Shown here in pieces: positions 26,422-34,604 of a stretch of 64,000 nt of DNA. Under the pieces are notes generated by a model. It did no database searches, was not told the origin of the DNA, and was given only the letters and a program-made list of their open reading frames with translations. Made by a program: the position numbers and the translations under genes. The stretch comes from JAHZKS01 sp047404135. Lineage in GTDB: Bacteria > Pseudomonadota > Alphaproteobacteria > Rickettsiales > JABSSG01. Where the stretch lies: positions 402,173 to 466,172 of the forward strand of contig JBDOIT010000002.1 in NCBI GenBank assembly GCA_047404135.1. The letters are read 5' to 3'. Each line of letters opens with the position of its first letter. The first letter of the stretch is position 1.

Positions 26422-27423
26422 CTAATTGAAGTAATCTGGCAGTGTATACAAGTTCTGGATTTTTGCCAACTCTTTATATGTGGAATCATTTATATTCCTA
26501 CCTGTGATTATCACCAAGACCTTTTTTGGCGTTACTTGATCCTTGAGCCATCGTGCAGCAGCAGCTGTAGCAAGAGAGCTTGTCGGTTCACAGGGATTTG
26601 TTGAAATTTCGCATTGGTTAAACCATGATGTCCAATATTCTAGTTCTTGTTCAGTGATTTCGTATATTCCATCTATTTTTTGCATATATTGAAAAACACG
26701 TTCACTGATTTTTTGTGTTTTAGCTCCATCAGCGAGAGTTTGGGGAGCTTGGGACAATGCGTATATTTTTTTGTTTTTTACAGAGATTGACGCATCATTT
26801 CCTGACTCAGGCTCGGAGCCATATATTTTAGTATTTGGTGATACCGAGTTTGCTGTAATAATTGTTCCTGAAGATAGACTGCCTCCTCCAATTGGAATAA
26901 ATATCGCATCCATTTCTTCTTTGAGTTGATCTAATGCTTCCAATAGAACAGTGGCAGCTCCTGCAATCACATCATCATTATCAGATGGGGGTAATAAGAT
27001 TGTGCCATTTTTCGCAGACTCTTGAAGAGCTTGTTTTTCTGCTTCTTCTCTGGTTTTTGTAAAGATGGTTTTAGCTCCATATTCTTGTACCAGTTTCTTT
27101 TTTATATCAGAGGTAAAGTCTGTGAGATAAGCAGTGATTTGCATACCTAGTATTTTAGAGGCTGCCCATGCAAGTGCTACAGCATGGTTTCCGGTGCCGT
27201 AAGTTACTATACTTTTTGGAGGGTTGTCTTTTAATTTTAATACAGAATATAGCGCTCCTCTAAATTTAAAAGATCCAGTATGCTGTGTATTCTCGAGTTT
27301 AAAGAAAATAGAATGCCCAAGCATTTTGTTTAGTTTTTTAGAAAAAACAACAGGAGTTTTTTTTATAGAGTTTTTTATAGTTTGATGCGCATTTTGTACA
27401 TCTTTAAAAGTGACTAAATCCAT
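26422..27423 (-). CDS. threonine/serine dehydratase, PLP-dependent
   Basis: Fold-type II PLP enzyme. The PLP lysine is in TGSFKFRGA (about residue 53), the phosphate-binding GGGSLSSG loop is near 178-185, and YGTGNHAVALAWAA binds substrate. At 333 residues without the C-terminal ACT-like domain it resembles catabolic threonine deaminase or serine racemase rather than full-length IlvA. The exact reaction is uncertain. It ends 7 bases before znuA on the same strand. Confidence 0.83.
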   Translation of the reverse strand: MDLVTFKDVQNAHQTIKNSIKKTPVVFSKKLNKMLGHSIFFKLENTQHTGSFKFRGALYSVLKLKDNPPKSIVTYGTGNHAVALAWAASKILGMQITAYLTDFTSDIKKKLVQEYGAKTIFTKTREEAEKQALQESAKNGTILLPPSDNDDVIAGAATVLLEALDQLKEEMDAIFIPIGGGSLSSGTIITANSVSPNTKIYGSEPESGNDASISVKNKKIYALSQAPQTLADGAKTQKISERVFQYMQKIDGIYEITEQELEYWTSWFNQCEISTNPCEPTSSLATAAAARWLKDQVTPKKVLVIITGRNINDSTYKELAKIQNLYTLPDYFN

Positions 27424-27505
27424 GCTATGAGTTTATTTCTAATGCTCATTGAGGATATTCAAAAATCTATTTTTTACAATAGGTAAAATATTAAAAGGAT
27501 TTGTA

Positions 27506-28318
27506 TTAATGGTTTTTCAAGTGCGCGAATTGCGTATTCATCAGTTTAATCATTTTTTGATCTCGAGCTTTATAGCTTGTGCTACCGAGCACAACTCCTA
27601 CCAAAGCATGTTCACCTCTTGTTGCTGTAGTAACAATATTCCATCCAGATTTTGATGTGTAACCTGATTTGGCGCCATTGGCGCCATCTAGATGTTGCAT
27701 TACTTGTTCTCTCCCTCGGAACATTGTGTTTTTATAGAAAAAAGAATCCTGAGAAAAGAGATGGTAGAAAGTAGCAAAGTCTCGTTTAAGGGCAATAGCT
27801 AATTTTGCTATATCATATGCAGTAGTTTTTTGTTCTGGATTATGCCAGCCAGAAGCATTTGTAAAATAAGTATTAGTAAGTCCAAGTTGTTTTGCCTTTG
27901 CATTCATGATTTTAGAAAAATTCTTTTCACTCCCGGATAAATTTTCTGAAATGACTACAGAAGAGTCATTTGCTGATTTAACTATAAGGCTCATGATAGC
28001 TGCTTTTAGCGTTATAGTTCTTCCTGATTTTAAACCTATTTTGTTCGGAAGCATATTAGCTGCTTTTTGAGAAATATTCAGAGGGGTATCAAACAAAATG
28101 GTACCTTTCTTGATGGCATCAAAAGCAAGATAGATCGTCATCATTTTTGTGAGAGAAGCAGGGTACATCTCTTTATGTGCATTTTCTGCGTATAGGATTT
28201 CACCAGTATTCTCATTTATGACCAGAGACGCATCTGGCCTGGAATGAGCCATATTGCTGCAACAGAAAACAACAAGCAATAGGAAAGAAACATACAATTT
28301 GTTCATCTGAATCTTCAT
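27506..28318 (-). CDS. D-alanyl-D-alanine carboxypeptidase, short (DacA-like)
   Basis: A signal peptide (about 1-26) is followed by a penicillin-binding transpeptidase fold with SLTKMMT (S-x-x-K), KSANDSS (S-x-N) and GAKSGYT in the K-T-G position, where Thr is replaced by Ser. It stops after the catalytic domain (270 residues), lacking the PBP5 C-terminal domain and membrane anchor. A start at the second Met (28306) is equally possible. It is the second of two tandem dac genes. Confidence 0.87.
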   Translation of the reverse strand: MKIQMNKLYVSFLLLVVFCCSNMAHSRPDASLVINENTGEILYAENAHKEMYPASLTKMMTIYLAFDAIKKGTILFDTPLNISQKAANMLPNKIGLKSGRTITLKAAIMSLIVKSANDSSVVISENLSGSEKNFSKIMNAKAKQLGLTNTYFTNASGWHNPEQKTTAYDIAKLAIALKRDFATFYHLFSQDSFFYKNTMFRGREQVMQHLDGANGAKSGYTSKSGWNIVTTATRGEHALVGVVLGSTSYKARDQKMIKLMNTQFAHLKNH

Positions 28319-28406
28319 TGAGAGTGATATTGCTATAGTATATTAGAAAAGCTAAGAAAATATTAATTTTTGGAGTTAGCGCCCCCATATAAAGAGGGGT
28401 AGTCGA

Positions 28407-29585
28407 CTAAGCATCTATACTTAGCGCTTTATGTTTTATCCTAGATTCTTTTGCTACGGAAGAAAATAAGTCACCAACCCACCCTTTTGATTTAGAGTAG
28501 ATTTTCTGAAAAAAACCAGCTTCGGCAATACTGGTTTTAGCTATTAGCGCAAAGGTCTGCGTTTCTTTGCTGGGGAGGGTGATCTCTATTGTTCCGATTT
28601 TTTCGTTCTTTCGCACAGGGGCAATTAGATTGTCTTTGTAATTCACCACTGCTTGTATTTGGTTTCTTTGCTCTATAGGAACGGTGAATACTAGATCTTT
28701 TTCTGTGACTAGGTCTACTTTCTCCGCATTACCCAAAGATACATTTGCGGATATTAGCGGAAGGTTTGTATTTGCTATTTTGACGTTCGTAAAGTTCAGA
28801 AACCCGTATTGGAATAGTTTTTTTGCTTCCTGAGCTCGGACTGTTGGAGAATTTACTCCATTTAGTACGAGGATTAGTCTTCTGCCATTCCTTTCAGCAG
28901 ATGCAGTAATTCCATATCCAGCATCATCAGTATATCCCGTCTTGAGGCCATCAACTCCTAATCCTTTGTTAATTAAAGTATTCCTATTAAACTGTCTGAT
29001 TTTATTATATGTAAACTCTTTTTGAGAGAAATAGTTATAATATTCCGGGTAGTCTTTTATGATACGATTTGCTAAAGTTGCAAGGTCAACGGATGTCATA
29101 TAATGGTTGCGGTTAGGCCATCCTGTAGAATTAGCAAACCTGCTATTCTTTAGTCCTATTTTTTTTGAGACTATATTCATTCTGTTAACAAATGCTCCTT
29201 CGCTACCTGCGATAGATTCAGCAATCGCAATAGATGCATCATTCCCGGATTGAATAATTATGCCGTGAAGTAAATCGCTCACTGTTGCTTCTTTGTTTAG
29301 AGGCAAGAACATTCTCGACCCTCTTTTGGACCATGCCTTCTTGCTAATAACCACTTTGTCATTGAGCTGTAGGGATCCATTTTTGATTCGATCAAAAGCT
29401 AGATATACGGTCATCAATTTACTCATGGAGGATGGTGGCATTTTTATATTAGCGTTTTTCTCATAAATAATTCCTCCAGTATCTGCATCTATCAATAATG
29501 CATATTTTGCTGTTGCAGAAATTGCAAAAGATGAGAGGTTAAATAGAAGTAATGAAAGTGCTAATGGGTATTTTATAAAATTCAT
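28407..29585 (-). CDS. dacA: D-alanyl-D-alanine carboxypeptidase (PBP5/6 type)
   Basis: Trims the terminal D-Ala from peptidoglycan stem peptides. The signal peptide is residues 1-24, followed by SSMSKLMT (catalytic Ser), QSGNDAS, and the KTGYTDDAGYG motif. A C-terminal beta domain (PBP5_C) and a final amphipathic helix (FFQKIYSKSKGWVGDLFSSV) for membrane association are present. 392 residues. It starts 1 base after the rlpA stop, linking it to rlpA. Confidence 0.94.
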   Translation of the reverse strand: MNFIKYPLALSLLLFNLSSFAISATAKYALLIDADTGGIIYEKNANIKMPPSSMSKLMTVYLAFDRIKNGSLQLNDKVVISKKAWSKRGSRMFLPLNKEATVSDLLHGIIIQSGNDASIAIAESIAGSEGAFVNRMNIVSKKIGLKNSRFANSTGWPNRNHYMTSVDLATLANRIIKDYPEYYNYFSQKEFTYNKIRQFNRNTLINKGLGVDGLKTGYTDDAGYGITASAERNGRRLILVLNGVNSPTVRAQEAKKLFQYGFLNFTNVKIANTNLPLISANVSLGNAEKVDLVTEKDLVFTVPIEQRNQIQAVVNYKDNLIAPVRKNEKIGTIEITLPSKETQTFALIAKTSIAEAGFFQKIYSKSKGWVGDLFSSVAKESRIKHKALSIDA

Positions 29586-29586
29586 A

Positions 29587-30114
29587 TTAAGGAATTAAAT
29601 GTTGTTTATAATGAGATTTTACCAGATTTAGTTTTTTATGCAATATTGCTGTTGCTCCTGGCAATAATTTTACACTTACCCTGGCTATTCCTTTTTTCTT
29701 CATTCCAATCAACTCAGCGGCTTTTTCTGAAAGGTCTATTATTCGTCTTCTTTTATTCTTAGCAAAAGGCCCGCGGTCATTTACACGCACAATGATAGAT
29801 TTTTTATTTGAGAGGTTTGTAACCTTAACAATGCTGGGCAAAGGTAGAGTGTTATGTGCAGCAGTGAGCGTGCGTTGATTAAAGGTTTCTCCATTTGCTG
29901 TTTTCTTTCCATGGAATCTAGGTCCATACCATGACGCTAATCCTGTTTTGTGATATTTTTTGAAGGGTCTAGGGTGGTATTTTATTTTTCTAATAACATA
30001 AGGTTTTCCAACTTTATAGTGCCCGGTATAGTTAGATGCAGTTTCTGGAATCAGAAAACAACCCTGCAATAGCAGCGGTAGAATCATTATGTGTATTAAA
30101 CCCTTTCCTAACAT
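29587..30114 (-). CDS. rlpA: RlpA family septal lipoprotein
   Basis: Lipoprotein with a signal ending in the lipobox LLQGC (Cys about 19). The double-psi beta-barrel domain carries GLASWYGPRFHGKKTANGE, LTAAHNTLPLPSIVKVTNL and RVNDRGPF; the catalytic-type Asp and His are present. No C-terminal SPOR domain is seen (175 residues). Family members are lytic transglycosylases that act on denuded glycans at the septum. Head of an rlpA-dacA unit; an alternative start at 30087 would remove the signal n-region. Confidence 0.9.
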   Translation of the reverse strand: MLGKGLIHIMILPLLLQGCFLIPETASNYTGHYKVGKPYVIRKIKYHPRPFKKYHKTGLASWYGPRFHGKKTANGETFNQRTLTAAHNTLPLPSIVKVTNLSNKKSIIVRVNDRGPFAKNKRRRIIDLSEKAAELIGMKKKGIARVSVKLLPGATAILHKKLNLVKSHYKQHLIP

Positions 30115-30480
30115 AAGTAAACTAACTTGATAACTCAGATATCCTATTATAAAGAAGTATTTTTGTCAAAAATTATTGATACCCTGCAGAGGCAGAGACA
30201 GCCTTGTAAAGATCCTATTTATTTGTCAATGATAAGACACCAGTGCTATGCTGTGTAAATCTATTGTATAGGTAGATAGCAATATGTGGTGGAGTAAGAA
30301 CTACAGCACTACAATATTTAATTTTTTCCTAGACGGGGCATCTGTAAATTTTTAAAATTAACTTCTGATTATCTGTTGCTATGCCACGAGCTCTTGAGTT
30401 GGCTTCGAAGGGTTGATATGCTTGAAATATTAGGAATAATAGTGTATAAAGATATCAGAGTGAATAAAAACGAGGTTACT
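30115..30480. other. intergenic region between rlpA and rpoH
   Basis: About 366 bases between divergent genes. No conserved gene or RNA is recognised. An open frame in phase with rpoH reaches back to 30376, but a good promoter lies inside it, so I treat it as non-coding leader. Confidence 0.6.
30422..30450 (+). promoter_or_regulatory. rpoH promoter
   Basis: TTGAAA (30422-30427), 17-base spacer, TATAAA (30445-30450). Transcription would begin near 30457, about 24 bases before the GTG start. The extended -35 CTTGAAA also fits a heat-shock sigma -35, so autogenous control is possible. Confidence 0.6.
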
Positions 30481-31344
30481 GTGACCAAAACGTATTTACC
30501 GCCTCTGCAAAGTGAGCAGGGCCTTATTAGTTATATCAAAGAAGTTAGTCAGTATAAAATTCTCTCTGCAGAGGAAGAATATATGCTTGCAAAAAGAGTT
30601 TCTGAGGCTCAAGACACAGAAGCTGCACATACACTTATAACTAGCCATCTGCGTTTAGTTGTAAAGATCGCTATGGGGATGCGTAATTATGGTCTATCCA
30701 TGATGGATATGATTGCGGAAGGTAATATCGGTCTCATGCACTCAATAAAAAAATTTGATCCCGAACTAGGCCACAGGCTATCTACATATGCTATGTGGTG
30801 GATCAAAGCCTCTATACAAGAATTTATTATGAAATCTTGGTCTTTAGTAAAAATAGGCACAACTGTTGCTCAGAAAAAATTATTTTTTAGCCTTAATAAG
30901 GCAAAAAACAAGATCAAAGAGATTCATGGGGGAAGGCATTATAACGAAGTTGAAGAAATTTCTCAGGAACTTAGAGTTTCTACTCAGGATGTGAGGGATA
31001 TGGAGCAACGTATGTATAAAGATGTATCTTTGAACGCTCCTGTTAATTCTGATGACGAGGGCAGTATATCTTTGTTGGACACAATTCAAGATTCTAACAC
31101 TAGTCATGAAGAAATGCTTTCAGAAAAAAGCGAGTTATCTTCAAGAAGGGCGACCTTTCTTTCTGCCATGGACATGCTGAATGGTAGAGAAAGATATATA
31201 GTTTCAGAGCGTCATTTGAAAGATAACGCAAAAACTTTAGAAGATCTCAGTCAGAAATTCGGTATTTCCCGTGAGAGAGTAAGGCAAATTGAAGCTCGCG
31301 CTATGGAGAAAATTACTGAATATTGTAGATCTGCTCTAAATTAA
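30481..31344 (+). CDS. rpoH: RNA polymerase sigma factor RpoH (sigma-32)
   Basis: Heat-shock sigma factor. Near the N-terminus, LISYIKEVSQYKILSAEEEY (region 1.2) is followed by region 2 (HLRLVVKIAMGMRNYGLSMM, DMIAEGNIGLMHSIKKFDPE, YAMWWIKASIQEFIMKSWSL). The RpoH-box area is QKKLFFSLNKAK, and region 4.2 is ISRERVRQIEARAMEKI. GTG 30481 with GAGG five bases before it gives 287 residues, matching the usual 284. Upstream in-frame ATGs precede or contain the promoter. Its 3' end overlaps the convergent small gene by 9 bases. Confidence 0.93.
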   Translation: MTKTYLPPLQSEQGLISYIKEVSQYKILSAEEEYMLAKRVSEAQDTEAAHTLITSHLRLVVKIAMGMRNYGLSMMDMIAEGNIGLMHSIKKFDPELGHRLSTYAMWWIKASIQEFIMKSWSLVKIGTTVAQKKLFFSLNKAKNKIKEIHGGRHYNEVEEISQELRVSTQDVRDMEQRMYKDVSLNAPVNSDDEGSISLLDTIQDSNTSHEEMLSEKSELSSRRATFLSAMDMLNGRERYIVSERHLKDNAKTLEDLSQKFGISRERVRQIEARAMEKITEYCRSALN

Positions 31345-31638
31345 GTCTGTAGCGTCGATTACACTCCCTGCTACTTCATTCATGTTTTTTAGTGCTATCG
31401 GAGATTCCTCACTATTTGTATATAAACTAACCTCCTCATCCGCAATCGTAGGCACCACAAACAAAGAAAGAGTAACAAGTATTGCTTTCTGTGGAGTTGA
31501 AAAGTTAGGGGATATAATAAATTTAGCGCCAAGGAAAGCGCCTACAGATAATGAAACTGCGCTACACATACAAGAGTAGGCTTGGGAGGTGAAGTCGTTG
31601 CAACTATTTGGATCTATAATAGAGTGATGAACGTACAT
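31336..31638 (-). CDS. small membrane protein, unknown (two-helix acidic-end type)
   Basis: Hypothetical protein of 100 residues that I do not recognise. Two hydrophobic stretches (about 27-46 and 52-66) are separated by a short loop, followed by DEEV and an acidic, polar tail. GAGGTG lies five bases before the ATG and sits in the end of the upstream gene, which stops 2 bases earlier, so the two are a pair. Its stop overlaps the rpoH stop region on the opposite strand. Confidence 0.6.
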   Translation of the reverse strand: MYVHHSIIDPNSCNDFTSQAYSCMCSAVSLSVGAFLGAKFIISPNFSTPQKAILVTLSLFVVPTIADEEVSLYTNSEESPIALKNMNEVAGSVIDATDLI

Positions 31639-31640
31639 AT

Positions 31641-31934
31641 CTACACCTCTTCATTAACAGTGGGACTTACACCGTAAAGTTCTGCTCCCAAGCTGCTGCT
31701 ATTGAAATGCTGCTCTGTTTCTTCAGGGACTCCCTCTGTTATTGCAATGGTTTCTTCTGCTGATGCTCCTGAGAGAATGCCAGCGCATATAAAAAGATGT
31801 GCGTGGTATGATTTTTTCTGTGTAGCTAGTACTGCTGCACTTGTTGCAATGCCCGTAAGGTATGCAGCTGTATGCCCTGAGGTCCACTCAGTTGTTTCTT
31901 TAGAATTTGTATTCCCATTTTTTGATATAATCAT
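31641..31934 (-). CDS. small membrane protein, unknown (two-helix acidic-end type)
   Basis: Hypothetical protein of 97 residues. It has a polar N-terminus, hydrophobic segments at about 21-37 and 47-59, then SGASAEETIAITEGVPEETE, an acidic tail. GGGAG lies just before the ATG. A pattern GH, 20-21 residues, Y, then G-x-x-S-G-A-x-A is shared with the small gene at 46331. First gene of a two-gene unit with the 31336-31638 gene; transcribed toward rpoH. No known domain recognised. Confidence 0.6.
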   Translation of the reverse strand: MIISKNGNTNSKETTEWTSGHTAAYLTGIATSAAVLATQKKSYHAHLFICAGILSGASAEETIAITEGVPEETEQHFNSSSLGAELYGVSPTVNEEV

Positions 31935-32105
31935 TTTCTCCCACTTTAAAATTTTTAAATAACTTCCTTTGCTAACAAAGGTTAGTTGCTTTATTTATTA
32001 TGAATTATCTTTATACAGGAAAGCTACATCTCCTAATGTGTGTGGGCAATATTTTTAGTATTTTTTGTGGAATAGATTCCTCCTTTTAAGGTGTTCTGTT
32101 GCGAT

Positions 32106-32142
32106 AATGCCCTTAATATGTTTCTAGGGCATTTTGTTTTTT
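32106..32142 (+). terminator. intrinsic terminator-like hairpin, plus strand
   Basis: AATGCCCT (32106-32113) pairs perfectly with AGGGCATT (32126-32133) and is followed by a T-rich tail to 32142. It acts in the plus direction, yet the nearest plus-strand gene upstream is rpoH, 760 bases away. The right arm overlaps the last codons of cinA, for which it might also serve as a hairpin without a T-tail. Confidence 0.6.
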
Positions 32143-32618
32143 AAAAATGGCAATATGAAATCTAGTGTAGTTTCTAGAACCTGTTGATGATTGGAGTTTC
32201 TAAGGCCACCAAAAATACATTTTCTTACCATAGTTCTGCCACCGCAGATATTTACTCCTATGTAAGTGGTGCCAATTTTAGTGTTTTTCTTATCACTTTT
32301 TGGACCTAAGACACCTGTGGTGGATATAGATACTATATCACTATCTGATAGGCTTTCAGCCATGTATGTTGCGATTGCATGGCTTACAGCGCCATGTTCT
32401 TCAATTAAATCTATAGGTATATCTAGCAACTCATGTTTCGCTTCATTTGAGTAAGCTATTATTCCGCGGTCAAAATGCTCAGAAGATCCAGGTAGCTGTG
32501 TGAATAGATGCGCTAGGGCGCCACCTGTGCAAGATTCTATGGTGCGTATTTTAACATGGTACTTATGGCACAGTTCGAGGATCTCGTTTACTTTGATCAA
32601 CAGGTGGTTATTTTGCAT
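32124..32618 (-). CDS. pncC: CinA-family nicotinamide-nucleotide amidohydrolase (PncC)
   Basis: Stand-alone CinA C-terminal domain of 164 residues. Signature TIESCTGGALAHLFTQLPGS (about 24-43) with the catalytic Ser-Cys region, GIIAYSNEAKHELLDI, and STTGVLGPKSDKK. It recycles NMN to NaMN in the pyridine nucleotide cycle. It overlaps pgpA by 11 bases, so the two are probably translated together in ftsZ-pgpA-cinA. Confidence 0.9.
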   Translation of the reverse strand: MQNNHLLIKVNEILELCHKYHVKIRTIESCTGGALAHLFTQLPGSSEHFDRGIIAYSNEAKHELLDIPIDLIEEHGAVSHAIATYMAESLSDSDIVSISTTGVLGPKSDKKNTKIGTTYIGVNICGGRTMVRKCIFGGLRNSNHQQVLETTLDFILPFLKNKMP

Positions 32619-33198
32619 AGAAGTCTATAAAAATTAGAAGAGCAGCAAGATATACAATAACAGAGAAAATTGCTGCAAGTATATCGTCAAACATTACGCC
32701 AAAACCATTTTGTAGCTTTGATTCAGCTAATTTAATTGGCCATGGTTTTATTATGTCAAAAAACCTAAAGAGCGCTATATTCGCGGAGATAGAGGCTAAT
32801 AGAACTACGTCATAATAAATTACTTTCCCATGAATATTGGTATAAATAAGCACAAAAGTCAGAGGTATTGTTACGAAGAAACACAAAGATTGAGCAACGA
32901 CCTCGTCTATTATGATTTCCTTTGAATCTTTCTTATCAATTTCTTCTGAATATTTTTCAGAGGAATAAGATCCTATGGCGAATAAGGAGAATAAAAATAT
33001 AATAGGCGCGATATATAGGGCTATATAATTATTAGCAAGAGACGAAAAAAACAAGTTAACAAGTTTTGGTGAGATTGAGCTAATTAGGTATGATATTGGA
33101 ATAGCAAGGAATGAACCAATGGTACCTGGGCATTTTTTAAAAAACTTGCCAATTCCAAAGAATGTACATATTAAAAAATGGGGATTATAATACTGCAT
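32608..33198 (-). CDS. pgpA: phosphatidylglycerophosphatase A
   Basis: Inner-membrane phosphatase that converts PGP to PG. Family blocks: FFGIGKFFKKCPGTIGSFLA (about 14-33), EIIIDEVVAQ (catalytic acidic region) and FRFFDIIKPWPIKLAESKLQ followed by GVMFDDILAA. Four hydrophobic segments. 196 residues. It starts 3 bases after ftsZ ends. With pssA and psd in this window it covers much of phospholipid head-group synthesis. Confidence 0.92.
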   Translation of the reverse strand: MQYYNPHFLICTFFGIGKFFKKCPGTIGSFLAIPISYLISSISPKLVNLFFSSLANNYIALYIAPIIFLFSLFAIGSYSSEKYSEEIDKKDSKEIIIDEVVAQSLCFFVTIPLTFVLIYTNIHGKVIYYDVVLLASISANIALFRFFDIIKPWPIKLAESKLQNGFGVMFDDILAAIFSVIVYLAALLIFIDFYAK

Positions 33199-33201
33199 AT
33201 A

Positions 33202-34449
33202 TTACGAATTCTCCTTCTCTTTGTTGCGCAGTAATGCAGGTTTATCGTATATTTCATTTTCAAATTCAGAGTCATATTCTTCATCATGAACTTCCTCTAA
33301 ATTTATTTTTTTCGAATCAGTGTTCATCATCTTCCTGAAAAGGTTTGCAAAGAAACCTCCAGAAGGGCTTTTTGCTTTTTCAATATTATCTTCACTATGA
33401 TCTTCGAATTCTTCTTCGCTGTCACAAGTTTCTTCATCGGCGTTTGAATCTTCCTGCAAGAAATCTCTCATTTTATATGCAGAAGATTCTATTCCAGTTG
33501 CAACAACAGATACTCGAATTTTTCCTTCAAGATTATCGCTATAAGTTGAGCCAAATATTATATTCGCATCTTCATTCTCGATTTCCTCTCTGATTCTGTT
33601 TGCCGCTTCATCTACCTCAAACAAGGTCATATCCTTGCCACCCGTGATATTGATAAGTACGCCTTTGGCTCCTTTCATGGAGGAATGTTCGAGTAGTGGG
33701 TTAGATATTGCGGCTTCTGCAGACTCTATGGCTCTATTTTCTCCTGTAGCTTCCCCACTACCCATCATCGCTTTTCCCATTTCACTCATTGCGGTTTGGA
33801 TATCTGCAAAGTCAAGATTTATCAATCCAGGCATAGTCATTAGGTCTGTAATGCCTCTAACTCCAGAATACAAAACAGCATCAGCTAATTGGAATGCATC
33901 TGTAAATGTTGTTGATTCGCTGGCAATTTTGAATAAATTCTGGTTTGGAATTATTATTAATGTATCAACATATTTTGCTAATTCCTTCATCCCTTTCTCT
34001 GCTAGCTTCATTCTGTGAGCTCCTTCAAAATTGAAGGGTTTAGTGATTACTCCAATGGTAAGGATTCCTTTTTCTTTAGCTACTTTTGCAATGATAGGCG
34101 CTGCTCCTGTTCCGGTTCCACCACCCATACCAGCAGTAATAAATACCATATTGCTATCATCTATATGCTTAGCGATCTCATTCGCAGTCTCTTCTGCTGC
34201 TGCGGCACCAATATCTGGGTTTGCTCCAGCCCCTAAACCTCTGGTAATTTCTGCGCCTAGTTGTATTTTATGCTCTGCTTTTGATTGCTCTAAAGATTGT
34301 GCATCTGTATTGGCAGCAACAAATCGAACGCCTTTTAGATTAGATTCGATCATATTATTTACAGCATTGCCTCCCGCGCCCCCTACGCCAAAAACTGTAA
34401 TGGTTGGTTTTAAGATAACGTTTTCAGGGATGTGGAGTGATATTGCCAT
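33202..34449 (-). CDS. ftsZ: cell division protein FtsZ
   Basis: Tubulin-like GTPase forming the Z ring. Nucleotide motifs FGVGGAGGNAVNNM (about 20-33) and GMGGGTGTG (108-116) are present. After the globular core (to about 315) there is a short acidic linker with several Glu/Asp runs and a C-terminal KPALLRNKEKENS in place of a canonical DIPxFLR peptide. ATG 34449 begins the family-like MAISLHIPENVILKPTITVF; the longer frame to 34491 is unsupported. 415 residues. Confidence 0.95.
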   Translation of the reverse strand: MAISLHIPENVILKPTITVFGVGGAGGNAVNNMIESNLKGVRFVAANTDAQSLEQSKAEHKIQLGAEITRGLGAGANPDIGAAAAEETANEIAKHIDDSNMVFITAGMGGGTGTGAAPIIAKVAKEKGILTIGVITKPFNFEGAHRMKLAEKGMKELAKYVDTLIIIPNQNLFKIASESTTFTDAFQLADAVLYSGVRGITDLMTMPGLINLDFADIQTAMSEMGKAMMGSGEATGENRAIESAEAAISNPLLEHSSMKGAKGVLINITGGKDMTLFEVDEAANRIREEIENEDANIIFGSTYSDNLEGKIRVSVVATGIESSAYKMRDFLQEDSNADEETCDSEEEFEDHSEDNIEKAKSPSGGFFANLFRKMMNTDSKKINLEEVHDEEYDSEFENEIYDKPALLRNKEKENS

Positions 34450-34604
34450 AATTAATAAATAAGATTCTTTAGTATATAATAATACAGCCAATTTTTTATA
34501 TCAGCAACAATCTTAGTAAAAAAGGATTGAGTATGTAGGCATATTTCTGCGGAGCAATGGGTAACATTAGGTGTTTTTAAGAATTCATACACTCGTTAGG
34601 TAAC

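Noticed and set aside
31702..31962. Plus-strand ORF opposite the small membrane gene at 31641
   Set aside because: The minus-strand gene has a clear ribosome site and pairs with its neighbour; the plus-strand frame has neither.
33345..34462. Several plus-strand open frames opposite ftsZ
   Set aside because: They are antisense shadows of a strongly conserved gene and show no ribosome sites or family features.
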